Below are positions 35,379 to 46,100 of a DNA stretch of 64,000 nucleotides, one piece after another (within the stretch, counting starts at the first letter, position 1; each line of letters starts with the position of its first letter). A program made the translations under genes and the position numbers. A model generated the notes under the pieces. That model worked only from the letters and a program-made list of their open reading frames with translations. It ran no database searches and was not told the DNA's origin. The DNA lies in contig NZ_JAMQBK010000039.1 of NCBI RefSeq assembly GCF_023701485.1, positions 426,236 through 490,235 on the forward strand, written 5' to 3'. The DNA is from Aporhodopirellula aestuarii (GTDB taxonomy: Bacteria > Planctomycetota > Planctomycetia > Pirellulales > Pirellulaceae).

Positions 35379-37109
35379 TCAGCTAAAGTCATTTCGCTCG
35401 CCAAGCCAAAGCCCTTCCAGTCCTATCAGCTCGTCTTCATCTGATCTTGTCTGCACGTAACGATGGCGATCCTCTGTGCTCGTGCCGCGAAGCAATAGTT
35501 CTACTTCGTCCAAGTATGAGTGCGGACGGATTTGATCGCGGTCAGCCACCCCCGTTGAACATGCCTGAAGTAGCGTTCGGCTGCCTTCGTACATGCTGCT
35601 AAGTTCGTCAGCGCTAAACTGCCAGCCAAAATACAACGCCATGGCGCATGCACTTTCGGCGACAGCGCGTTCATTCATGCCTTCCCAGGGATGTTTATCC
35701 GGTGCGCCGTGCTCGGACGTAAGTTCACAGAAGAAACCAACAGCACGCCCCGGCAATCTCGCTATTGCGTTGACGTTACCGCTGATCAACGCATCGAGAA
35801 GAATCCGATACTCATCAAATTCGGATCCGTCAGGAATGGAGGAACGAATCTGCCCGTAACTCGATTGCGGAAGGAGATACAAGAGGCGATTTAGATGATA
35901 CCTGCATTTCTGCACGAACCAGCGACGGCTCATTCCGTTCGCGGGAACAGGAACAGCCAACAGGCCTTTCAGCGAATCACTCAGGTCGTTTCGTACTCGA
36001 ATTGCTCGTGACAGAAAGTCAGAGTCTTTCCAGAAATACAGCTTTGCGATGTCAACAATTCCCGACAGATGGCGATAGTGAATGAATCGACGAAATGGCC
36101 CGTACTTTGATTGCGTCCTTAGTCGTTCCAAAGGAATCGAAAAACCCTCAGCCTCAAAGATTTGCCGAATTGAATCGAACGACTTGGGCTTGAGCATGAG
36201 GTAAACGGTGAGGTCTCGTATCAGTGCATTAAAAGCTGGCTCGTCATCTGTGTCTTTCATGGAGGGGCAGTCAGAGAGCCACGCTGCCGCAGGTACGACA
36301 TCGTTTTTTCCTTCGTGAACTTCAAATTCACTTTCCGTCACAGCTGAAGCAATTGTCGTTGCGACTCCCTTCGCTTCGGCGGCTGGGCAAACCACTATGA
36401 GGTCATCAACGTACCGCAGATATCGCTCGCCAAACTCAGAAAACAGCGATGTGTCAACGTCCTCTAACGCAACATGCCCAAGCAGATGGGCAAAGTCCGG
36501 CCCAATAGGAATACCGCGTCCCGGAATTGCACGAACACCTTCGAGAACGCGGATTGCCTTCGATTTCGTGCTCCTATCTTCGACGCGGTCCAAACGGCGT
36601 TCAAACTTCGCCTGCAATACATCCCACGCCACGCTGGGATAGAAGTGGCGGATGTCCGAGATGACTGCCACGTGGTCGGGATTCGTCGATAGCAGCTTGG
36701 CGATTTTCTGGTTGCGGGCCGTGTAGCCGTCGAAAAAGTATTGATAATTTCGGCTGCTCCGTTCCTGTTGAGGCCAGTGATAGCTGTAAACACATTCTGG
36801 AACTGCAAACGCCTGCGAATGCGACAGCAGATGGAGGACGTGAGCCTCTGCTAAAAGAGTTGTCGGGCTGCCGAGGGTGTAATCACGATACACCGCCGTA
36901 CCCTCCTTCTCTAGCTCTTTGAGGATTGGGAAATCGTAGTAACGCCATTCTGTGCGTGTGCTGGCTTTACCCGCCGCCACGTTCATAATCCAACTAACGC
37001 GCTCCCTGTCCGTACGACTGTCGAGCATCGCGCGCATCGCGACATAAGTCGGAAGATGCGCGATCCTGGCAGCGTTCAGCGCGCGAGCCGCCAAAATGTC
37101 CGGCTTCAT
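35379..37109 (-). CDS. Reverse transcriptase with long C-terminal extension
   Basis: A 576-residue reverse transcriptase. Catalytic motif A is AVISDIRHFYPSVAWDVL near residue 150 and the active site RYLRYVDDLIVV is near 233, so all three catalytic aspartates are present. RGIPIGPDFAHLLGHVAL (about 200) is the template-grip motif. About 300 residues follow, mostly helical, which suits UG/Abi-type defence RTs more than retron or group II RTs; there is no maturase or HNH domain. No structured msr/msd-like RNA was evident next to it. Its ATG overlaps the stop of the methyltransferase-like gene by 4 bp, so the two are probably a unit. Class assignment is an inference. Confidence 0.88.
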   Translation of the reverse strand: MKPDILAARALNAARIAHLPTYVAMRAMLDSRTDRERVSWIMNVAAGKASTRTEWRYYDFPILKELEKEGTAVYRDYTLGSPTTLLAEAHVLHLLSHSQAFAVPECVYSYHWPQQERSSRNYQYFFDGYTARNQKIAKLLSTNPDHVAVISDIRHFYPSVAWDVLQAKFERRLDRVEDRSTKSKAIRVLEGVRAIPGRGIPIGPDFAHLLGHVALEDVDTSLFSEFGERYLRYVDDLIVVCPAAEAKGVATTIASAVTESEFEVHEGKNDVVPAAAWLSDCPSMKDTDDEPAFNALIRDLTVYLMLKPKSFDSIRQIFEAEGFSIPLERLRTQSKYGPFRRFIHYRHLSGIVDIAKLYFWKDSDFLSRAIRVRNDLSDSLKGLLAVPVPANGMSRRWFVQKCRYHLNRLLYLLPQSSYGQIRSSIPDGSEFDEYRILLDALISGNVNAIARLPGRAVGFFCELTSEHGAPDKHPWEGMNERAVAESACAMALYFGWQFSADELSSMYEGSRTLLQACSTGVADRDQIRPHSYLDEVELLLRGTSTEDRHRYVQTRSDEDELIGLEGLWLGERNDFS

Positions 37110-38017
37110 GACGCACCTCGCAAGCTCTCGTGCCGCACGACCAGGATTTTCCCGTCGCAGTCGTTTTCATTCAGAGGGTGGTGCCAACGAAAGTTATCGG
37201 AAAGACGCTTTGTGCCGCGAAACAGATTCAGCAGCTTGTCGAAGAACGGCTCAATCGCGTCGAAAAACCTCCAAGATTTCTTCCAATCCGGTTCGATCCA
37301 GACGAATGCACTGGATCGGTTATGTATTCTCTCCGTGATGTGCTGGAATGAGCGTTCAAATTTACTGAAGTTGTTGGCGGCGGCATCGGAGAAGGCTGAA
37401 ACGAGGACAACAAAGTCTTCGCAGTCAGGCGAATTATTGAGCCATTGGTCGACGATCGCAGAAGTAGAAAATTGATCAGCAGCGTCCCAAGCATGAGTAG
37501 TCCAACGGATTCTGACTCCCTGTTCCTCCAACCACGGCACGGCTCTTAGCAGCATATTGTGGTAGAGGCTTCGTGCCGTTGCTGAAAAATCACCAGCTGT
37601 GACATCAATCGTCAAAGGGAGTCTGGGAAGCGAGCCGTGTACTCGCAAGGAAGCAATCAACGAGAGAAGACCAAGTAAACCCGCGCCGGATCCGCAAGGC
37701 ACATCAAGGATCGCGAGCCGACCATCACCCAATCTCGCAAGTAATTCATTTGATACCGGCTTGAGACGTTCTTTGTTATCGAGCACTAAATATCCGCTTC
37801 GACAAACCGACGCACAAAACCGGTCGACGAACGCATTATGTGTGCGCTCCCTGTCTGCTCCGCCGGTCGAACTGCTTGTTAGCTTCTTGCAGGCGTCTTC
37901 GTAGCGGCCAATGCCATGAAGTTCCTGCACGTAGTCTGCAACCAGATTCTCGGGAATCTGGAGCACATCATCGCAGTAAAGTTCCTCTGGAAGCGTTCCG
38001 AATCTGTGATGATTCAT
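37106..38017 (-). CDS. SAM-methyltransferase-like protein coupled to the RT
   Basis: A 303-residue protein with a Rossmann-type SAM pocket: LAILDVPCGSGAGLLGLLSL near residue 107 is motif I, and later strands (TIDVTAGDFSAT; FVVLVSAFSD) fit motifs II-IV. No N6-adenine (NPPY) or C5-cytosine (PC) catalytic motif is seen in the expected place, so it is not an ordinary DNA modification enzyme. An N-terminal helical part (about 1-90) is unassigned. Its stop overlaps the RT start, which implies joint action, for example modifying the RT, its RNA template or its product. The gene begins 43 bp after the UvrD-like gene. Confidence 0.7.
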   Translation of the reverse strand: MNHHRFGTLPEELYCDDVLQIPENLVADYVQELHGIGRYEDACKKLTSSSTGGADRERTHNAFVDRFCASVCRSGYLVLDNKERLKPVSNELLARLGDGRLAILDVPCGSGAGLLGLLSLIASLRVHGSLPRLPLTIDVTAGDFSATARSLYHNMLLRAVPWLEEQGVRIRWTTHAWDAADQFSTSAIVDQWLNNSPDCEDFVVLVSAFSDAAANNFSKFERSFQHITERIHNRSSAFVWIEPDWKKSWRFFDAIEPFFDKLLNLFRGTKRLSDNFRWHHPLNENDCDGKILVVRHESLRGAS

Positions 38018-38060
38018 GCGTTGGCTCGCTCCCTCTTCGAAATGCCCCGATCTCTTAACA

Positions 38061-40145
38061 TCATGAGTCCTGTGCCGTATTCGAGTTCTTTACCGTTACG
38101 AGTAGATGCTCTCTTGCCCGTGTAGCGGCCACGTAGCGTTCGCAGCGGTGGCGGATTTCTGCTTCGTCGAGTTGGTTCATTGGGTCGTCTTTGTGGGCGC
38201 AGGCCATTGCCACGGCTCGGAATTCCAAGCCTTTGATGCGTTTCATGGTGCCCACGCGGATACCAGCCTCGTCGGAGCCAGGGTCTTCTTCGCGAGGCTT
38301 AAGCTCGAACGTGGCGATACCGGCTGACGACAGTGCTGTGACGATTTTGGGCTTGCGTGGAGTGACGCAGATTTCGTGCGTTGCGAGTCCATAATCTGTC
38401 ATCAGCATCTGAACCCAGGCGACGATTGCCTCAGCTTCCGCCTTTTCGGTTTTACACTTCTCGACCATCGGTTCGGGGCCTTTGAAGACCGAGTGGTCAC
38501 CGACAGTTGTCACAACTCCACCATCGAGGTCGTCAATCTCGAGGCCTTTCAGAATCCCTTGAGCAAACTTGCGAATCTGTTCGCTGGTGCGATAGTTGAT
38601 CTTCAGTCGTCGTGAGCGACCGCGAATATCGATTCCGGCGCGGCTCATCGGGATCTTCGTGCGATAGATTCGCTGATGACCGTCACCCACCGTGCAAAGC
38701 GGGTCGGGCGTTCCTTCATCAATCGGACTGATGGCTCGAATCAAACGCAGGGCTTCCAGACTGAAATCCTGGACTTCGTCGACGAGAACATGAGCGTATC
38801 GTGTGAAGTTGGCTTGCAAGACGGCCAGGCGAGCCTCGTGAATAGCACCCTCAAACGTCAACAGGTTTCGTTTCTTCAGGCCGCGTTGGAACGCCCGAAA
38901 GACAGGCCATGCCGCCTTGCGTTGTTTCCGACTTATTCTCGGTCGACCGGACCTCACCGTGCCGAGATAGGTTTCTTCGTCGTCGATACCGTTCGGATCA
39001 ATGACCAGCTCGTACTCATGCTGCATCTCTTCTTTGGAAAGCGGTAGCTCTTCCGAATAGCTCAGCCAAACTTCCGCCCAGATCTGAGCCGTTTCCTCAT
39101 CCTCGGCGATTCGTCCCTTCCAACCTGCTCGATTACAAATGGTTCGAGCGAGGGCATGCAGGTTGGTCACTTCAATGCGACCTGCTACATCCGGAGCGAG
39201 ACGTTGCATGTGATGCTTGATGGTCACCGAGAGATTGGTGGTGAATGTCGTTACGAGGATTCTCGCGGACTCGTCCTCAAGCTGGCGAGCCAGATGTACC
39301 GCACGGTGCATCAGGGCAACGGTCTTGCCGGTGCCTGCCGAGCCGGTGATGTTCATCGGCCCCTTCGTCTTCCATTTGACCAGCTTCCGCTGATACGGGT
39401 GAAGAAAGATACGCCATTCTTCCAGTGTGCCTTCCAGAATCTGCTTCAATTCTTCTTCGCCTGCCACCAGAACCAGATCGAAGTTTGGAGTCTCCTGAAT
39501 CTTCGTGAAGTCGCCGGGGCTTTCGGGGGCGACCTCCGCCGGTCCAGCAACAACACCAAGCATCTCGTCGATTGCCTGCTGCAGCGTCATACCAGCAGCG
39601 AGGCCAAACAACACGTCACGACAGTCAGGAGGTAAATACGCACTCAGCGATTCCAGGCCATCGTCACTGCGGATCGACTTTACTGCCGGTACGAGAGGCT
39701 TGGGCACACCCGCTTCAAACAGCTCATCATCCGACAGGCGAGCAAGAGGGTAATCAGCCAGGCTTGGTTGAGTCGGCACTGCTTCCTGAACGACAGACTG
39801 GACTTCCTCGGCATCGAATACCTGAAAGACACCCGTCATCCCATGGACTTCAAACCGTTTATTCTTTGCCCAGTCGTAGGCCTTGTCGTGGGCATCGATA
39901 TTTACCAACAAATACGTGTCGCCCTTCTCGGGAGCAATCACGATTGCCCGGTACCCATCGGGAAGTTTCTTCACTCCACGGACCTTTGGATCCAACATCG
40001 TGCCCGGAAGTGGATGCAGACCGATTGCCGGTGATTGCGGGTCATGCTGAAACTCCTCGATCAGCTCGGAAACTCGCTTCTGCACCTTGCTCGGGAGCTT
40101 ATGAAAGGATTTCAATATGTTTCGGTGGACCATCAATTTGGCCAT
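38061..40145 (-). CDS. RelE-like domain fused to UvrD-type helicase
   Basis: A 694-residue fusion. Residues 1-90 resemble the RelE/ParE toxin fold (LPSKVQKRVSELIEEF, GVKKLPDGYRAIVIAPEKG, YLLVNIDAHDKAYDWAKNKR). A middle linker precedes an SF1 helicase of the UvrD/Rep type: Walker A ITGSAGTGKTVALMHRAV (about 267), DEVQDFSLEALRLI (about 448), INYRTSEQIR, and the C-terminal MKRIKGLEFRAVAMA with RYVAATRAREHLL. The RelE-like part has basic residues but is not obviously a complete nuclease. The start is the ATG with AGGAG 7 bases upstream, 2 bp after the DrmAB-like stop, so it is coupled to the DISARM-like genes. It takes the place of drmC. Confidence 0.85.
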   Translation of the reverse strand: MAKLMVHRNILKSFHKLPSKVQKRVSELIEEFQHDPQSPAIGLHPLPGTMLDPKVRGVKKLPDGYRAIVIAPEKGDTYLLVNIDAHDKAYDWAKNKRFEVHGMTGVFQVFDAEEVQSVVQEAVPTQPSLADYPLARLSDDELFEAGVPKPLVPAVKSIRSDDGLESLSAYLPPDCRDVLFGLAAGMTLQQAIDEMLGVVAGPAEVAPESPGDFTKIQETPNFDLVLVAGEEELKQILEGTLEEWRIFLHPYQRKLVKWKTKGPMNITGSAGTGKTVALMHRAVHLARQLEDESARILVTTFTTNLSVTIKHHMQRLAPDVAGRIEVTNLHALARTICNRAGWKGRIAEDEETAQIWAEVWLSYSEELPLSKEEMQHEYELVIDPNGIDDEETYLGTVRSGRPRISRKQRKAAWPVFRAFQRGLKKRNLLTFEGAIHEARLAVLQANFTRYAHVLVDEVQDFSLEALRLIRAISPIDEGTPDPLCTVGDGHQRIYRTKIPMSRAGIDIRGRSRRLKINYRTSEQIRKFAQGILKGLEIDDLDGGVVTTVGDHSVFKGPEPMVEKCKTEKAEAEAIVAWVQMLMTDYGLATHEICVTPRKPKIVTALSSAGIATFELKPREEDPGSDEAGIRVGTMKRIKGLEFRAVAMACAHKDDPMNQLDEAEIRHRCERYVAATRAREHLLVTVKNSNTAQDS

Positions 40146-40147
40146 AG

Positions 40148-43100
40148 TCAAGCTCCTGAGATTCCCTTGGCGATCAGATCGATCAAGTGTGTAATACCTT
40201 TCGCTTGCAGGTCATCCGGTGTCACGACCTTCCAGCCCTGGTCTTGCCACGCTGATGCGAAATCAGACTGATCTCCGGCTAGAAGTGCGACCGGCGGTGA
40301 ACAATTCGGCCAGGCCAACTCGGCAAACGCATCGTCTTCGATCTGTTCGTTGAAGTATTCGACTTTCGGTAGAGCCGCAGGCAACGGCAAAGCCGCGGCC
40401 GCCAACTCCTGCACGTATGGCTGCAGGCTCGGGAGAACATCTTCCATCACCGGCTGCCAGTCATCCGAGACCGCCTCCACAGCTTCGAGCGGTATTTCGG
40501 GAGCTGTGGTTTCACTTTCCGAAGCAGCCCAGAACCGGAAGTTCTCGCCGAACTGGTACAAGTTCAGACAGGCCAGGAACCGCCTCCATCGCTCAGTGAA
40601 ATCGCTGCCTGTTGTCTCGGCTTCGCTGTCGCCAAGTCGTGCGAGCGTGATGACCTGGTTCTGCCTGTTGCTGACGGCATCACCGACGGTGATGTAACTC
40701 ACCAGGTCCTGATTCAAGCTAGCCCTATCGTTGTAAACCCATTCTCCATTCTGCTGAGTTGCGACCTTGGGGAGTGCTGCACCGGGGCGCCATGTACTGA
40801 GAGCCGCCCGCAGTTCCTGGGCATTCACTGTCCGTTGGCCTGCCAACATCTGCAGCGGAAAATACGATGCAAACGTCGCCAGTTGGGCCCAACCGGGAGC
40901 ATGCGGTGCTGCGATGAATGCTTTGAGCTGAACCAGCCCATTGCAAATCATCTTCCGGGCATCCGGGATGATCCTGCCTTGTCCCTTAGCCGCGTTCGCG
41001 TACTGCTGAAGCATCTGGGCGACCGGTGCATGGCACACCATCACGTGATCAGCGTTTTCAGGATTGAGATCGTCCCAGGTGACGCTCCAAACGTGGTACT
41101 TGCCACTCGCCAAAATGGAACGCCGCTTGTTCATGTCGTCCGCGAGGCGGTTAACGGGATGGCAGTGGTACTGAAAGCCGTCGGTGAAGATCGCAACCGG
41201 CTTGATACGATCATCATCCGTCCGCAAGACGAAATCAGGCTGTGATTGAACCGAAACCCCCTGGGCGGAACCTAGTGTAGGTTGCAATTCCAATTCCCAA
41301 AGTCGCTCGACACCGGGCAACGAGAAACGGAAGCCCTGGTTACCGCGAATGATGGTTTGTTCCCAACTGCCGTTTTGTTGTTCGACAAATGACTCCAAAA
41401 GGTCAACGAACTTCTTCTCCAACATGCTGCCAAACAGAGAGTTCGGCTTGATGGCTGCGAGGGCCTGTTGCGGCACCCGTTTCTCACCTGCAGCAATCAA
41501 CTTGTTCAGCAGCGTGATTCCCCGCTCGCGGCTGATCGTGTCGGACTTATATTGCAGGTGATAAGTGCGAATGCAGCGATAGCATCCATCGGTATCCTGG
41601 CGATCCGGGTCCTGCCGCATTTGGCGACAAATGCACGTCTCCAGAGTGTTCCGCGCCAAACGCAACACATGCATGATGCCCTCGCCGTCGCGGTTTTGGC
41701 CGTCCTTCTCCTGATAGAGCGTCTTCAGGTAACCCGTTCCTCCGGGAACGCCGTCCAGCAGCACAACGTAATAGCGTTTCATTCCGGTAGCGGGGTCCGG
41801 CATGATCTGCGGAGAAACATTCAGGTGGGCCGGGTTCCCTTCAAACCGCAGCCGCAGGCCCAGGTGAACACATGCCGTCAGCGTGTCGATGTCATCATCG
41901 TCCGCGATCGGGAGCAACAGGCGAATCGCTTCCGATTTCAGCTCTCGGTACAGGTAGACCGGTTCCCAGTTGTACGGAAGTTCGTTTCGTCCTTCCTGTC
42001 GACGTTTGTCATTCGCTCGTCGGCGCGAACAGCTGCGACGATGCCGAATATCGTCCAGCGATGCTCCCGGCGAGACCGTGATGCCACAGTCGCGACACAC
42101 TCGGAAGCCGTCTTCCGGAGCCTCTTGATCGACGCCAAACGGAACGATTCCCTGTTCGCCCTGATATCCGACGTTGACTTCTCGCATGATCACCGATGCA
42201 CGGTACTCAATACCGAAAGGCAGTCCCTCATCACCGACGGCACCAGCCGGTGTGTCCTGAGTCAGGTCGAAGCTGCGAATGGTCTGGTAATACTCGCGAT
42301 TCCGTTCGTCGCTACGGTCGCCGGACAGACTTTCGTAGTGCTCCATGTACGACAGAGCTTGCGAACGCGAGAACTCGATGAACTTTCGGTGCTGACCCTG
42401 ATCGAGTTGGCTGTCTGAATCACCGTCATGTCCGCACTGTGGGCAGGCTGGCTGGGCTTCGGGCTTATCCAATTCGTCCTTGGGCCGCATGTGACCACAG
42501 GCACCGCAAATGGCCCATGTGAAGATCAGCGGATCCTGTGGGTTACCGATCGCAATCTGTTGAATGTCGAAGACGCGGCTGTGAGTGTAGAAGTGATTAG
42601 CCGGTGCCAGCTCCTTTAATGCCACACCTGCGGGACGCGTGATCTCGATTGGCTTGTGTTCCTGGTCGGACTTGCGATGTTTGTTGTAGATCGCACCGTA
42701 GAAGCGGACGCCACGTTCCGGAAACGCGTAATTGGGAAGGAGACCGTTATCGGTCAGGATCTCAAGCGCCGTGGTTCTGCTCAGGCTCATCAATCGCCCC
42801 TGCAGAATTCGCAATTCCTGCTCGATCTCCAGGCGTGCTTCCTTCTCTTCCTCGTCCAGCTTGGCGAGCTGATCACGAAGTCGTTTACGAGCGTTCTCCA
42901 GATCGCGAGTCATTCGCTCGAATTCACCGGTCGCCAGGTGCATCCGTTGCAGCAACAGATCGGACGATGTTTCGGTGACAAATCGCTCGCGAGTATCGGA
43001 TTGCACGTCGTTGTGAAAACGTTTCAGGAACAGGCCGCGGAGGTCGGCTTCGTTCTTCGTAATCCACTGCAGCATCCTTGGGATGTTGCCCTCAGGCTTT

Positions 43101-46100
43101 GCCATGTCCTCGACGAGCTGCTTACCCGACTTCGGCAACTCAGTCAGTTCGCCGATTTTGGTGGCGGAGTCGAACCCGTACGCAAGATATTGGCGGACCA
43201 GCACCGCGGACGCGTCCAGCCAGCAACCGGGAGGATCCACTTTGCCTCGCAGCATCTCCGACGGGCGACCATAGAAGAACAAGTCGTGAGGACGTTGGTT
43301 GACCACCGAGACAATCAATGCTGTTCCCGTTGACCGGCCAGCCCGCCCGATCCGCTGCAGATAGCTGGCTGTGCTCGGCGGGATCGAGCACAGCATGGTG
43401 CTCGACAAGTCACCGATATCGATCCCCATTTCCAGCGTGCTGGTGCAGGTCAGGACATTGGGGTCATCAGTATGTTCAGTTCTCGAAAAATCAAGCTCGA
43501 GCTTCTCACGATCCTCGGTCGCCAACAGACCGGTATGTTCGCTGGCAACGACCCGCCTGAGTGCCCCTTTCCGGTAACGGTCCTGATAGTATTCCTGTCG
43601 AGGTGAGTAATCTCCATCCGCGTACCGACCTTTCTGAGAGTAATACTCCCAGCTCGGCGCGTCTTTCCAAAACTCGGCTTCAGCGGCAGGACGAATCAGA
43701 GCTTTGCCGCTCTCGCTGCAAATCAGATTGACCCGGTCCGACGTCAGGATCGCGGCGTGGGCCGAGACGGCATAGAAGTTTTTGGTCCCATCCTGATGAA
43801 GCCTTGTGAACAACCCGGCTTCCGTCCCGCACGTCAGCAAAGCCGCGATCAGATCCAACAGGCTGGTTTCGTCCGCGTTGGGCTTTCGAAGTGAACGTCT
43901 TGCCCAGACCAGTTGCCACGGTTGCCGACCGCCCTTTTTGGTCGGTGCCAATACGTGGTCATGCGTTCGTTGCGACTGCGTCACCATCAGATGCGGCTTG
44001 TAGTGTCCGCCACCGGGGTAGGTTTCGCGTCCTGGAATGGTGCGTCCGAACGGGTATTTTCCCCAGAAGTTGTTCTTCGCGAAGCTGTCCAGAAACGGAT
44101 GTGCGATCGCACCGCGAATGCGAGCCCGATGCAGGAATCCGTAGATCCACAACTTGATCGCCTTGTCCGGCAGATCCGCCAGTGCGGGATCAATTCCGGG
44201 AATTCGTTCCCGAAGGTTTTTCAGAGTCGATTCGATCCGCTGATCATCCCAAGCGATACAGGAACTACCGGCAGGCTCTATTGTCCGACCATGAGTTTGC
44301 ATCAGGCCGAATTCACTGGTCACTTCCCAAGTCAGTCGAAGATCGATCTCATCTCGTAAACGCTTGGGTGGATCGGATGCCGATGCGTTGTCGCGATAGT
44401 TCACGAAATCGGAATACTCATGCAAATCCGGCGGCAACAATGAAGCCATCGCCTCGCGAATGCTTCCTCGCCAACCGGGACGCGGCTGCGACCACCAATC
44501 CAACAAAGCTGGTCCCGCGTCACTCAACCGGATCCCGCTGTCGCCAGCGTCATCAATCACATGCTGAAGTGCGGTGCGGAACGTGAACTGGTACGTCCGA
44601 GATGAAAAGAATCCGGCACGGTGCGAAGCGTCCTGCACACTGTCCGTAAACGCCAGCAGTTTCGGGTCATTGTTCAGTACCGAACCAAACAGCTCATCGA
44701 TTGCCACGCTGGACAACGTCGCCGATTGGCTACCGATGAAGAACACGCCATCTTTTGATTGGCAGTTGGGGCATCCCTGATCACCGACGGTGTTCTGCTT
44801 CTTGTCCAACCGCGTCTCGTGATTAACTTTGACCTTGAATCGCTTGGGATCGTTCGTCAGCGGGCAGGGACCGTCCTCCAGTCTCAGGACCAGACTTTTG
44901 GGGCACATGTACCACTGTTTGAACCCAAACTCTTGCTGGGCCAGATTTTCAGCTGGAGCTCCCTCTCCTTCTGAGGGAGGGGCGTCACTTAGTCCTTCCC
45001 TGTCCGGCGAGATCACGACAATGTTCGGATTTCGCATTCCCTTAAATCCGAACCAGCCACGGTAGATTTTTGACGGTTCGGCATCGAGCTGAAAGCCGCT
45101 GACGCCTTTCGCGCCAATCTGAGTCTCAGTGTTCGGATCGGCGAGTCCTACCCAGCCCGATTCACCGCATTCACTGCAATGAAAGACCGGCAGGCTGGGG
45201 AATTCCTGGGTCGGTTCATCCAGCCAGCTGAACACCGGTTTGTCATGAACCAGTCGCCCCAGTCGGCGCAGCTCGCGAATCCACAGCTGGACCTGAGTCG
45301 GCACCAGTGGAAATGCATGACCGCTGCGGACCTCCTTGGCCTGGGCAACCAGAGCGAAGAACGAGGCACATATGGATCCTCGGTCGGTCGTTTTTGGGAA
45401 GTCGTTGAACCCCAGTTCTTCACGGGCCAGTAGATCGACCAGGTTTTGCCAGGTGAGCGGACCTGAGCCGTCGGTTTCCGACTTTTCAAAGATGTTCAGC
45501 AGGTACTTGAATAGCATCCGTCCTTTCAGCCAGCCGCCCAGCTGTACGGACCACGCTTCGACCGCCTCCAGAGTCGCCTTTTCCTCATCGCTCAGCTTGT
45601 GATCGTCTTTGGAGAACAGATGATGGGGGATATCGGGTCCGGCATACTGAGGTCCGCCCCAAAGCACCGACTGCCGCAATGCGTACTTCAATGCATCTTC
45701 ATCTTCGAGTGGTTGGCAACCCGTTGGATTCGGCAGTGTCACCTCCTCCGGATCCAGCACGACCATCTCTGCCACACTGACTCGGTCTTCTCCAATCACC
45801 GCTTCGGCGTTGATCTCTTCTTCAAACAACGTGCTGGCAAACTTGGCGAGTCGATCACTGCCCGTTTCCTTGGCATCGACGCTGCCGTCGGCTTTCTTGT
45901 TCGTGCTGTCTTTGGCTGGTTCACGATCATCCAGCGTGGCACTGGTTCCAACGACACACAGATCGCCCTTGGCAATGTCGAGTCGTTCTTTCAGCCGACG
46001 AATCAAACAGGCGACGTCGGCCCCTTGAGCTCCGTCATAGGTATGCAATTCATCCAGCACCAGATACTGCAGCACACCTGGATCGTTGAATCGCCACAAC

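Noticed and set aside
35327..38060. Retron or group II intron
   Set aside because: There is no evident msr/msd-like inverted structure beside the RT, no maturase or HNH domain, and the C-terminal extension is too long for a retron RT.
41468..42418. Long plus-strand open frame (316 codons)
   Set aside because: It lies wholly inside the DrmAB-like gene on the other strand, and its product is low-complexity with no domain. A shadow frame.
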